A stretch of DNA of 9,578 nt, taken from the NCBI GenBank assembly GCA_019683625.1, contig JADGHY010000062.1, positions 1 through 9,578 on the forward strand. Reading direction: 5' to 3'. A program made the translations under genes and the position numbers. This stretch comes from Thermoflavifilum sp. (lineage in GTDB: Bacteria > Bacteroidota > Bacteroidia > Chitinophagales > Chitinophagaceae). Positions 1 to 6,389 of the stretch are shown here, in pieces (positions within the stretch are counted from its first letter, which is position 1; the number at the start of each line of letters is the position of its first letter). Under the pieces are notes generated by a model. It saw nothing but the letters and a program-made list of their open reading frames with translations. It was not told where the DNA came from and ran no database searches.

Positions 1-1
1 C

Positions 2-1201
2 CACCATGGAGATAGTTTGTTTCATCAGGTGATTACCCATCCGGACAGCTATCGCCTGCAAATCTTGTACGTACAAATCAACCGCGATGCCCATAATTTT
101 CCACATTTTCGCACTTATGCCTATCATGCCGATCCGGATGCGTATTTCTATCCGGCTTCTACGGTAAAGCTACCGCTGGCTTGCCTGGCATTGGAAAAAC
201 TCAACGAATTGCATATTCCCGGTGTGGATAAATATACCCGCATGCAGATTGACAGTGCGTATCCCTGGCAAATCCCGGAATTAACCGATAGCACTTCGGC
301 AGATGGTTATCCTTCCATTGCACATTTCATCAAAAAAGCTTTTCTGGTGAGCGATAACGATGCATACAACCGATTGTATCAATTAGTGGGTCAGCAAGCC
401 ATTCAACAAAAACTCCATCAGAAAGGATATACTACTGCCCGCATCATTCGGCAATTTATGGGTTTAACCACAGCGCAAAATCGATATACCAACCCTATTC
501 GTTTTCTGGATAAGCAGGGGCACGTGTTGTACGCACAGCCGGCGCTATATAATCCAGACACCATACCGCAAGGAAAGCCCATACCGATTGGCCAAGGTTA
601 TATTGACCGCGCTGGCAAACTCATTGCCGAACCGATGGACTTCAGCATGCAAAATCAAATTTCGCTGTATGATCTGGTGCACATGCTTCAAGCTATTTTA
701 TTCCCCGAGTCGGTGCCTGCCTACCAACGATTCCGGCTTACTGAAGAGGATCTTCGGTTTTTGTATCAATACCTTTCACAATTTCCGGGAGAAACAAATT
801 ATCCTAAATATGATTCATCCATTTACTACGACACCTATGTGAAATTTTTCTTTCGGGATCTTGAGCATCATCACCTGCCGCCCGGCGTACGCGTGTTTAA
901 CAAAGTGGGCTGGGCTTACGGTTTTTTAACCGATGTATCGTATGTGGCAGATTTTTCCCACAGGGTGGAATATATGCTGGCAGCCACGCTTTATGTGAAT
1001 CGGGATGGCATATTGAATGATGACCGGTATGAATATGAAGAAATCGGCACACCCTTTTTGTACCAGCTTGGCCAGCTTATTTATCAATATGAATTGCATC
1101 GCCACAGGAAACATTTGCCAGACCTCAGCCGTTTTCAGGTATTGTATGAACGGCGTGACGCGCAGGACACCCGTCCCTTGATTAAGGAAGTAGACAATTA
1201 A
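2..1201 (+). CDS. Serine hydrolase, class A beta-lactamase-like fold (5' partial)
   Basis: Probable secreted or periplasmic serine hydrolase of the class A beta-lactamase/transpeptidase-like superfamily; its substrate is unknown. The frame is open to the left edge with no stop, so the N-terminus, presumably including a signal peptide, lies outside. The TTG at nt 17 is only an internal codon. Counting from the first visible codon (nt 2), the nucleophile motif S-T-V-K is at residues 53-56 (nt 158-169), S-D-N at 117-119 (nt 350-358), and K-V-G at 301-303 (nt 902-910), where beta-lactamases usually have K-T/S-G. The order and spacing fit the superfamily, although the stretch between SDN and KVG (about 180 residues) is longer than in compact class A enzymes (roughly 100). 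Such proteins are commonly annotated simply as serine hydrolase in Bacteroidota. A role in antibiotic resistance is not shown; an esterase or peptidoglycan-related peptidase is equally possible. The family is secure, the function is not. Confidence 0.85.
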   Translation, partial: HHGDSLFHQVITHPDSYRLQILYVQINRDAHNFPHFRTYAYHADPDAYFYPASTVKLPLACLALEKLNELHIPGVDKYTRMQIDSAYPWQIPELTDSTSADGYPSIAHFIKKAFLVSDNDAYNRLYQLVGQQAIQQKLHQKGYTTARIIRQFMGLTTAQNRYTNPIRFLDKQGHVLYAQPALYNPDTIPQGKPIPIGQGYIDRAGKLIAEPMDFSMQNQISLYDLVHMLQAILFPESVPAYQRFRLTEEDLRFLYQYLSQFPGETNYPKYDSSIYYDTYVKFFFRDLEHHHLPPGVRVFNKVGWAYGFLTDVSYVADFSHRVEYMLAATLYVNRDGILNDDRYEYEEIGTPFLYQLGQLIYQYELHRHRKHLPDLSRFQVLYERRDAQDTRPLIKEVDN

Positions 1202-1208
1202 GGAAGGC

Positions 1209-1240
1209 TTGCTTGAACAGCGGAAAACCATGTAAATTTG
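1209..1240 (+). promoter_or_regulatory. Candidate Bacteroidota promoter for the fatty acid hydroxylase gene
   Basis: TTG at 1209-1211 is followed after 21 nt by TAAATTTG at 1233-1240, an exact match to the Bacteroidota -7 consensus TAnnTTTG with acceptable -33 spacing. Transcription would start near 1245, giving a leader of about 15-20 nt. It begins just 8 nt after the stop of the preceding gene, so the hydroxylase may be transcribed separately from the serine hydrolase. Motif match only. Confidence 0.5.
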
Positions 1241-1246
1241 ATAGCC

Positions 1247-1252
1247 GGAGGG
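1247..1252 (+). promoter_or_regulatory. Shine-Dalgarno-like GGAGGG that decides the hydroxylase start
   Basis: GGAGGG lies 9 nt upstream of the ATG at 1262. Strong Shine-Dalgarno sequences are uncommon in Bacteroidota, so this supports the ATG over the in-frame TTG at 1238, which overlaps the candidate -7 box and sits upstream of this site. Confidence 0.6.
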
Positions 1253-1261
1253 CAACAGCCT

Positions 1262-1921
1262 ATGCAATTCGATAAAATTAAAAATAAAGGACAGGCGCGC
1301 CTTTTTGAAAATGAGTATCTGGAGTTTCTCACCAAAACCCATCCGTTGGTGATTTGGGGTATGTATATTCCCGTGATAGGCTATATGCTTTATTACAGCG
1401 CTGTGCATGTGGGCATACGCCCCGCAGGGATTGCCATTGTTTTTGGGCTGGCCATGTTTTCCTGGACGTTGTTTGAGTATCTCATGCATAGGTTTGTGTT
1501 TCATTTTGTGTCTGAAAACCCGCGTGTGCAACGTTTTATTTATATCCTGCATGGAAATCATCACGAATATCCGCGGGATAAACAACGGTTGTTCATGCCT
1601 CCTGTGCCAAGCCTAATTTTAGCCTGCCTGATTTTTTCCCTGCAATATCTTGTATTGGGAAAATACGCTTTTGCATTCTTTCCCGGTTTTTTGCTGGGAT
1701 ATTTGATTTACGGGAGCATGCATTATGCTATCCATGCCTGGAGGCCTCCTTTTAAATTCATGAAACCCCTTTGGCGGAATCACCATCTGCATCATTACAA
1801 AGATGAACACAAAGGTTTTGGCGTGAGTACCTCGCTATGGGATCGGGTCTTCGGCACCTTCTTTGATTTGCAAAACGAAAAAGAAGATCCGGAAAAGGTG
1901 AAGCAATTGATGTTTAAATGA
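1262..1921 (+). CDS. Membrane di-iron fatty acid hydroxylase (sterol desaturase/FA2H superfamily)
   Basis: Integral membrane oxygenase of the fatty acid hydroxylase superfamily, 219 aa. Visible histidine clusters are H76-x4-H81 (HRFVFH), H97-x2-H100-H101 (HGNHH), H154-x3-H158 (HYAIH) and H174-H175-x-H177-H178 (HHLHH), with a further H183; these are the expected metal ligands of the di-iron centre. Hydrophobic segments lie near residues 29-49, 54-74 and 116-157, separated by the histidine loops, as in Scs7/FA2H-type fatty acid 2-hydroxylases. The length and motif set resemble FA2H without its cytochrome b5 domain. By family knowledge it would hydroxylate an acyl chain, perhaps the 2-position of a sphingolipid or other membrane lipid acyl group, since many Bacteroidota make 2-hydroxy fatty acids and sphingolipids; that substrate is inferred. 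A carotenoid hydroxylase is a less likely alternative. The start at 1262 is chosen because GGAGGG precedes it at proper spacing. Confidence 0.87.
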   Translation: MQFDKIKNKGQARLFENEYLEFLTKTHPLVIWGMYIPVIGYMLYYSAVHVGIRPAGIAIVFGLAMFSWTLFEYLMHRFVFHFVSENPRVQRFIYILHGNHHEYPRDKQRLFMPPVPSLILACLIFSLQYLVLGKYAFAFFPGFLLGYLIYGSMHYAIHAWRPPFKFMKPLWRNHHLHHYKDEHKGFGVSTSLWDRVFGTFFDLQNEKEDPEKVKQLMFK

Positions 1922-1975
1922 GCTTTCAGGTTTTCTTCAGTATTCCATCCTAATTTTTCCGAAATCCATATACCC

Positions 1976-3031
1976 ATGCCTGTTCGAAAGAGGTCCCGGA
2001 ATGGGATGACCATTGTTATGTTTTCCTGTATGCTATCCTGCACGATAGGTTTTATGCCTGCAAAAGCTCAGGTTCCCACCCGGTATGCCCTAATCCGGCA
2101 TATACCGGTGGGTGGCCAGGGCTGGTGGGATTATATTGCCGTATATCCGGCGAAACATGAGCTTTATGTGAGCCATGGTGATGAGGTGGAGGTGTTGGAC
2201 GAAATCACAGGCAAAAGCTTGTCGGTAATTCGGCCCCTGCATGGCGTGCATGGGATAGCCTTTGTGCCCGAATTAAAAAAAGCGTATATCAGCAATGGGC
2301 AGAGCAATGAGGTAACCGTGGTGGATATGCAAACCTATCGCATCTTGCGCAATATCCCTACGGATAAAGATCCCGATGCGATTTTGTATGAACCTTTTAC
2401 CCATAGCATCATCACCTGTAATGGCCGAAGCAACAATCTTTCGGTAATTGATCCGGTACATGATCGGGTGATACACACCGTTGCCCTTGCCGGCAAGCCG
2501 GAAACCGCCGTGAGTAATCAGTCGGGCGAGTTATTTGTAAATATTGAAAACCGCAATGAAATCCAGCGGATAAACTTGCGTAGTTTTCAGGTGGATGCGA
2601 GCTGGCCTTTGCAGGGAGGAGAAGACCCCACGGGATTATCCATAGACAGGGTTCATCATCGCCTGTTTGCCGGATGTGCCAACCAAAAGCTGGTGGTAAT
2701 GGATAGTGACAACGGACGGGTTGTTGCTCAGTTACCGATAGACAGGGGATGTGATGGCACGGATTATGACCCCCGCACTGAAGAAATATTCAGTTCAAAC
2801 GGTGCGGGCACGCTCACAGTGATTCGCGAAAGGTATCCCGATCGGTATGAGCTCGTCCAGCGGCTGATCACACAACCTGGAGCACGCACCAGCACCATAG
2901 ACACAACAGATCACCATCTCTTTTTACCGGTTGCCCGTTTTCAGCCGATGGCTCCCGGCCAGCACGGCAGGCCTGCAATTGTGCCGAATAGTTTTGACAT
3001 ATTGGAAGTTGCACCTGTGGCGGGAAAATAG
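1976..3031 (+). CDS. Exported YVTN/YncE-type beta-propeller protein
   Basis: Predicted secreted beta-propeller of 351 aa; molecular function unknown. The N-terminus carries basic residues (M-P-V-R-K-R), a hydrophobic stretch at about 12-27 and an A-K-A cleavage site, so the mature protein probably starts at Q32. The rest consists of repeated blade-like units, each with a surface-strand phrase such as ELYVSHGDEVEVLD (62-75), KAYISNGQSNEVTVVD (102-117), HSIITCNGRSNNLSVID (143-159), RLFAGCANQKLVVMD (229-243) and EIFSSNGAGTLTVI (270-283). This is the pattern of the YVTN/YncE/SMP-30-like propellers. No catalytic motif, haem motif or lipobox is visible. A second in-frame ATG at 2006 would shorten the basic region but keep the hydrophobic stretch; 1976 is preferred because it keeps a full signal peptide. 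No clear ribosome-binding site is present. Neighbours give no functional hint. Family placement is good, role unassigned. Confidence 0.85.
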   Translation: MPVRKRSRNGMTIVMFSCMLSCTIGFMPAKAQVPTRYALIRHIPVGGQGWWDYIAVYPAKHELYVSHGDEVEVLDEITGKSLSVIRPLHGVHGIAFVPELKKAYISNGQSNEVTVVDMQTYRILRNIPTDKDPDAILYEPFTHSIITCNGRSNNLSVIDPVHDRVIHTVALAGKPETAVSNQSGELFVNIENRNEIQRINLRSFQVDASWPLQGGEDPTGLSIDRVHHRLFAGCANQKLVVMDSDNGRVVAQLPIDRGCDGTDYDPRTEEIFSSNGAGTLTVIRERYPDRYELVQRLITQPGARTSTIDTTDHHLFLPVARFQPMAPGQHGRPAIVPNSFDILEVAPVAGK

Positions 3032-3069
3032 CCTGCTGAATCATCATCAATAAATTGAGGGGCAAAGGT

Positions 3070-3077
3070 TAACTTTG
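3070..3077 (+). promoter_or_regulatory. Candidate -7 element of pheS (near-leaderless)
   Basis: TAACTTTG matches TAnnTTTG exactly and ends only 5 nt before the pheS ATG at 3083. If used, transcription would start at or within a few nt of the start codon. No TTG is seen at 19-21 nt upstream (the nearest, 3055-3057, is only 12 nt away), so the -33 half is missing or degenerate. Confidence 0.38.
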
Positions 3078-3082
3078 TCCGC

Positions 3083-4129
3083 ATGGAATCTTTGCTTTCA
3101 GAAATAGCGGCTTTACGGACATCCATCACAGAGGAATATCCTGAAACAGCAGAAGCGCTTGAAGCCTTTCGGATTAAATACCTGGGCAGCAAAGGGTTAT
3201 TAAAAGCCTTGTTCAGCCGGCTGGGTACGCTGGATGTTTCGATGCGGAAAGAAGTGGGGCGACAATTAAACGAGCTAAAACAATTGGCTGAGGCACAATA
3301 TGCAGCGCACAAACAACGCATTCAGCAAAGCCAGCAAACAACAGCCGATGAGGATAGGATTGCCGGAACAGATATTAGCTTGCCGGCCATGCCTTTGCCA
3401 TTAGGCAGCCATCATCCGCTCAGCATCGTTCGCCGCCAGATCGTGCGCATATTTGAAAGCATTGGCTTTGCCATAGCAGAAGGGCCCGAAATTGAGGATG
3501 ATTGGCATAATTTCACTTCCCTGAATATGCCGCCCGATCATCCGGCACGCGACATGCAGGATACTTTTTATCTCTCGCGTGATCCGGTGTGGGTTTTGCG
3601 CACGCATACTTCTTCGGTACAGGCGCGGGTTTTGGAATCACAGCCATTGCCTGTTCGGGTCATTTGTCCCGGACGCGTTTATCGCAATGAAACCGTTTCG
3701 GCAAGGGCAAATTGCTTTTTTCATCAGGTGGAAGGATTGTATGTAGATAAACAAGTATCCTTTGCCGATCTGAAGCAAACACTGTATTATTTTGTTGCAG
3801 AGATGTTTGGCACAGACACGCGGGTTCGTTTCCGGCCTTCCTATTTCCCCTTTACCGAGCCCAGTGCAGAGATGGATATTTCCTGCACGGTTTGCGGAGG
3901 TAAGGGTTGCGGATTGTGCAAATACACCGGCTGGGTAGAGATCCTGGGCTGTGGAATGGTGCATCCCGACTTGCTTCGCAATTTTCAGATCGATCCTGAA
4001 GCGTATATGGGATTTGCCTTTGGGATGGGTATTGAACGCATCTGCCAACTCAAATACCGGGTGAATGATTTGCGCCTGTATGCCCAGAATGATATCCGTT
4101 TCTTGCGTCAGTTTAGCTACATCCACTAA
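3083..4129 (+). CDS. pheS: Phenylalanyl-tRNA synthetase alpha subunit
   Basis: Cytosolic class II aminoacyl-tRNA synthetase subunit that, as an alpha2-beta2 enzyme with PheT, charges tRNA-Phe with phenylalanine. The 348-aa length is near the usual 330-350. Residues 1-85 form the N-terminal coiled-coil arm that contacts tRNA. The catalytic domain starts at about 110 (HHPLSIVRRQI) and includes GPEIEDDWHNF (134-144), NMPPDHPARD (148-157), the motif 2 region PGRVYRNETVSARANCFFHQVEG (196-218) and motif 3 GFAFGMGIERI (310-320). Ala312 in the GFAFG stretch corresponds to the alanine that shapes the phenylalanine pocket (Ala294 in E. coli). A four-cysteine insertion, C268-x2-C271-x4-C276-x2-C279, resembles a small metal-binding knuckle; I recall it from other Bacteroidota PheS proteins. 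pheT is not adjacent, so the two subunit genes are unlinked in this window. Confidence in the identity is very high. Confidence 0.98.
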   Translation: MESLLSEIAALRTSITEEYPETAEALEAFRIKYLGSKGLLKALFSRLGTLDVSMRKEVGRQLNELKQLAEAQYAAHKQRIQQSQQTTADEDRIAGTDISLPAMPLPLGSHHPLSIVRRQIVRIFESIGFAIAEGPEIEDDWHNFTSLNMPPDHPARDMQDTFYLSRDPVWVLRTHTSSVQARVLESQPLPVRVICPGRVYRNETVSARANCFFHQVEGLYVDKQVSFADLKQTLYYFVAEMFGTDTRVRFRPSYFPFTEPSAEMDISCTVCGGKGCGLCKYTGWVEILGCGMVHPDLLRNFQIDPEAYMGFAFGMGIERICQLKYRVNDLRLYAQNDIRFLRQFSYIH

Positions 4130-4135
4130 TCGCGG

Positions 4136-4167
4136 TTGTTGAGCCGTTGAGAATCCACTTATTTTTG
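4136..4167 (+). promoter_or_regulatory. Candidate promoter for the epimerase/dehydratase gene
   Basis: TATTTTTG at 4160-4167 matches the -7 consensus. Two TTG triplets lie upstream, at 4136-4138 (21-nt spacing) and 4139-4141 (18-nt spacing). Transcription would start near 4172, about 13 nt before the ATG at 4185, and the whole element fits in the gap after the pheS stop. Motif match only. Confidence 0.5.
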
Positions 4168-4184
4168 TTGTCTATTCTCGCAAT

Positions 4185-5195
4185 ATGTCAATTCTCGTCA
4201 CAGGAGGCAGTGGGCTTTTGGGGAGCCATTTGATTGCATATCTGGTGAAACAACATCAGCCTGTGCGTGCTATCTATCGGACGCATATTCCCGTTTTACC
4301 GGAGGAGGTGCAAAAACAGGTGGAATGGGTGCGTGCTGATTTGCTGGATATACTTTCTCTGCGGGAAGCATTAACAGACATACAGCAGGTATATCACTGT
4401 GCAGGGAAAGTAAGCTTTGCCAGGAAAGCCCGTCATGAGCTTATGCAGGTGAATGTGGAAGGCACACGCCATCTGGTGGATTTGTGTATTGACAGGCAGG
4501 TAAAACGGTTGGTACATGTGAGTTCTGTAGCTGCATTGGGTAGAGCAGAAGGTGAACAGCATATTGATGATGATCATCAACCCGAGCAAGTCCGGCGTTC
4601 CGGATATGGATGGAGCAAGTATTTAGGAGAAATGGAAGCCTGGAGAGGATGGGCCGAAGGACTGGAAGTAGTGATTGTGCAGCCTACCATTATCCTTGGT
4701 CCTGCACATTGGCATACCGGCTCGCCTGCTTTGTTTAAAAAGATTTATGAAGGCTTTCCGTTTTATACCACAGGGGTAAATGGTTTTGTGGATGTACGCG
4801 ATGTGGCACGCGCGATGTATTTACTTATGCAATCGCCTGTCAACGGCGAAAGATTTATTTTAAACGGCGACAATTGGTCTTATCAACGGTTATTCGCTAC
4901 CATTGCCGCTTGTTTTCAACGTCCTGCCCCGCGCTATGCAGCCAGCCGTTGGATGGGTTATGTAGTTGCAGCTTACCAACAGATGAGATCTTGGTTTTCT
5001 GCTCAATATGAGCCGGTGGTTACCCGCGAAACTATTGCTACCTCTCAGTTAAAGGTCTATTATCATCCCACCAAATTCCTGCGTTTTTTCCCAGATTTTC
5101 GGTTCACCCCGCTTGAAGAAACCATTGCTTATACCTGTGCAGCGTTTTTAAGCAGCCGGCATGAGCCCATGCACGCCGTGCTTACAGGTGTTTAA
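4185..5195 (+). CDS. NAD-dependent epimerase/dehydratase (extended SDR family)
   Basis: Soluble NAD(P)-binding oxidoreductase, 336 aa, of the extended short-chain dehydrogenase/reductase family. The N-terminus is the nucleotide-binding motif T-G-G-S-G-L-L-G (6-13). ADLLD (51-55) fits the strand that contacts the adenine ring, and HCAG (71-74) the region near the cofactor. The active site is visible as Ser113/Ser114 in HVSSVAALG and Y141-x3-K145 in SGYGWSK. QPTIILGP (166-173) is the usual post-catalytic strand, and FVDVRDVARAM (201-211) is the second conserved block of sugar epimerases and dihydroflavonol-reductase-like enzymes. The C-terminal 100 residues are variable and define the substrate, which I cannot name; 3-beta-HSD-like, aldehyde- or sugar-nucleotide reductases are all possible. 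The gene has its own candidate promoter and its 3' end overlaps the convergent lpxD-like gene by 14 bp. Family certain, reaction unknown. Confidence 0.88.
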   Translation: MSILVTGGSGLLGSHLIAYLVKQHQPVRAIYRTHIPVLPEEVQKQVEWVRADLLDILSLREALTDIQQVYHCAGKVSFARKARHELMQVNVEGTRHLVDLCIDRQVKRLVHVSSVAALGRAEGEQHIDDDHQPEQVRRSGYGWSKYLGEMEAWRGWAEGLEVVIVQPTIILGPAHWHTGSPALFKKIYEGFPFYTTGVNGFVDVRDVARAMYLLMQSPVNGERFILNGDNWSYQRLFATIAACFQRPAPRYAASRWMGYVVAAYQQMRSWFSAQYEPVVTRETIATSQLKVYYHPTKFLRFFPDFRFTPLEETIAYTCAAFLSSRHEPMHAVLTGV

Positions 5196-6126
5196 CCTTT
5201 TCCCATATCTCCGGGATGCGTTTTATCCAGGCTATTTCCCTGCGTTTGTAACGGGCCTCTTCCGCTGGATAACCAAAATAAGTTTGCCCTCCCTTCAATG
5301 AGCTGGGCACACCACTTTGTGCCAACACCACGGCTTCCCGACCTATGGTCAGGTCTTTGGAGATGCCTACCTGCCCCCATAGGGTCACATGATCTTCGAT
5401 GATTACGGTACCTGCAATACCCACCTGTGCTGCAATCAGGCAAGCCTTTCCAATGCGCGTATCATGACCAATATGCACCAGATTATCAATTTTGGTGCCT
5501 TTCCCGATCACGGTATCACCGCTCACCCCTTTATCAATGGTGCATTGGGCACCAATCTCCACTTCATCTTCAATGATCACACGCCCACAGCTGATCATCT
5601 TCTCATATTTCCATTCCGGTGTCGTGCGTTTCTTATAATAAAAGGCATCGGCACCAATCACGGTACCGGAGTGAATGATCACCTCATCGCCAATGATGCA
5701 ATGATCATAAATGGTTACATTCGGATAAATCAGGCAATTCCTGCCAATTTGCACATGTTCGCCAATAAACACCTGAGGGCCTATGCGCGTGCCTTCACCA
5801 ATTTGTGCAGTATCGGCCCATAACTTTTCCGGAAAGGAAAACGGATGAAAATAGCGGACTAATTGGTTGTATGCACGGAAAGGATCTTCAACCAGGATAA
5901 GGGTTTTCCCCGCTGGGGGTGGAAATTCCTGATTGATAAGGATCACAGAAGCAGCCGATTGAAGAGCTATTTTGTAATATTTTTCATGATCCACAAAGGA
6001 AATATCTCCATTTTTCACCTGATGGAGTTCATTGATGCCAGTGGCTTGCTGTACTGCATCGCCCAACAGATTACCCTGAACAAAATCGGCTATCCATGTA
6101 ACGGAAACAGGTGCTGGCAATTGCAT
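5182..6126 (-). CDS. lpxD: LpxD-like UDP-3-O-acylglucosamine N-acyltransferase
   Basis: Left-handed beta-helix acyltransferase of the LpxD family, 314 aa. LpxD proper transfers a 3-hydroxyacyl chain from acyl-ACP to the 2-amino group of UDP-3-O-acylglucosamine in lipid A synthesis, at the cytoplasmic side of the inner membrane. Residues 1-98 are the N-terminal uridine-binding domain, containing GDISFVDHEKYY (40-51). From about 105 to 270 hexapeptide repeats of the I-G-x type run through the helix. His221 in DNLVHIGHD aligns with the catalytic histidine of E. coli LpxD (His239). GADAFYYKKR (158-167) sits where LpxD has GADGFGY. The protein is shorter than E. coli LpxD (341 aa) and matches the shorter stand-alone LpxD-like paralogue I recall from Bacteroidota, which occurs beside the canonical lpxD in the lpxD-lpxC/fabZ-lpxA cluster. 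No such cluster is present here, so the symbol names the family and the acyl substrate is open. Confidence 0.88.
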   Translation of the reverse strand: MQLPAPVSVTWIADFVQGNLLGDAVQQATGINELHQVKNGDISFVDHEKYYKIALQSAASVILINQEFPPPAGKTLILVEDPFRAYNQLVRYFHPFSFPEKLWADTAQIGEGTRIGPQVFIGEHVQIGRNCLIYPNVTIYDHCIIGDEVIIHSGTVIGADAFYYKKRTTPEWKYEKMISCGRVIIEDEVEIGAQCTIDKGVSGDTVIGKGTKIDNLVHIGHDTRIGKACLIAAQVGIAGTVIIEDHVTLWGQVGISKDLTIGREAVVLAQSGVPSSLKGGQTYFGYPAEEARYKRREIAWIKRIPEIWEKVKHL

Positions 6127-6169
6127 GAAATGAACATTTACATTTGTAATAAACAGATACCAAGCATCG

Positions 6170-6177
6170 CAAAGGTA
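6170..6177 (-). promoter_or_regulatory. Candidate -7 element for the lpxD-like gene
   Basis: Read on the minus strand, 6177 to 6170 is TACCTTTG, an exact TAnnTTTG match. Transcription would start near 6165, about 40 nt before the lpxD-like ATG. The nearest -33 TTG on that strand (complement of CAA at 6194-6196) is 16 nt away, shorter than usual, so support is moderate. Confidence 0.4.
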
Positions 6178-6344
6178 GCACCATTTGGGTATTCAAGGCC
6201 TGGCTTGCGTATGGAAATGTTGATATCGTTTCACATCATGTGCATAAAAAAAAGAAAAAAAATTTTATTTAGTCAAAATTATCTTTTAATATTGTGTAGG
6301 AAAATTTCCCATTCATACTTACTAACCCATTGTAATTCAAAAGA

Positions 6345-6373
6345 AGCTCAGCAACGCACCGCTGGGCTTTTTT
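6345..6373 (+). terminator. Intrinsic-terminator-like hairpin upstream of rluE
   Basis: AGCTCAGC (6345-6352) pairs with GCTGGGCT (6361-6368) over 8 bp with one G-U pair, around the 8-nt loop AACGCACC. A run of six T follows (6368-6373). The stem can extend outward because AAAGA at 6340-6344 faces the T-run. This is the full signature of a Rho-independent terminator for plus-strand transcripts. The position is unusual: no plus-strand gene ends here, since the upstream gene is on the minus strand, and the rluE ATG is only 17 nt downstream. It therefore fits either the end of a small RNA or an attenuator in the rluE leader. Confidence 0.72.
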
Positions 6374-6389
6374 ATTGTGTGATGATTGC

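Larger units (their letters stand above)
6127..6389. other. Divergent lpxD-like/rluE intergenic region, AT-rich with A-tracts
   Basis: This is the longest gap between genes in the window. It holds the candidate minus-strand lpxD promoter (6170-6177), a second minus-strand TAATTTTG match (6281 to 6274), a plus-strand TACATTTG (6139-6146) without a good -33, and two runs of eight A split by a G (6246-6262) followed by TTTT. A weak plus-strand promoter candidate is TTTA (6264-6267), 19 nt, then TAATATTG (6287-6294), just downstream of the A-tracts, which could act like an UP element. The right end is the intrinsic-terminator hairpin at 6345-6373. A 60-codon plus-strand reading frame from ATG 6211 crosses the hairpin and is not credible as a gene. 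Confidence 0.6.

Noticed and set aside
17..19. TTG as the start of the first gene
   Set aside because: The frame stays open to nt 2 and the superfamily needs an N-terminal export signal, so the real start lies outside the window.
926..1585. 219-codon minus-strand reading frame
   Set aside because: It lies opposite the serine hydrolase and fatty acid hydroxylase genes, resembles no family I know, and has no start context; a shadow of two well-supported genes.
3638..4126. 162-codon minus-strand reading frame
   Set aside because: Entirely inside pheS on the opposite strand; pheS is certain.
4134..4152. Possible terminator after pheS (GGTTGTTGAGCC and repeated GTTGAG)
   Set aside because: Only about 3 bp of pairing and no T-run; better explained as part of the epimerase promoter.
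6246..6266. A-tract region as a phase-variable simple repeat
   Set aside because: Two 8-A runs outside any coding sequence and not between well-formed promoter elements; slippage control is unsupported.
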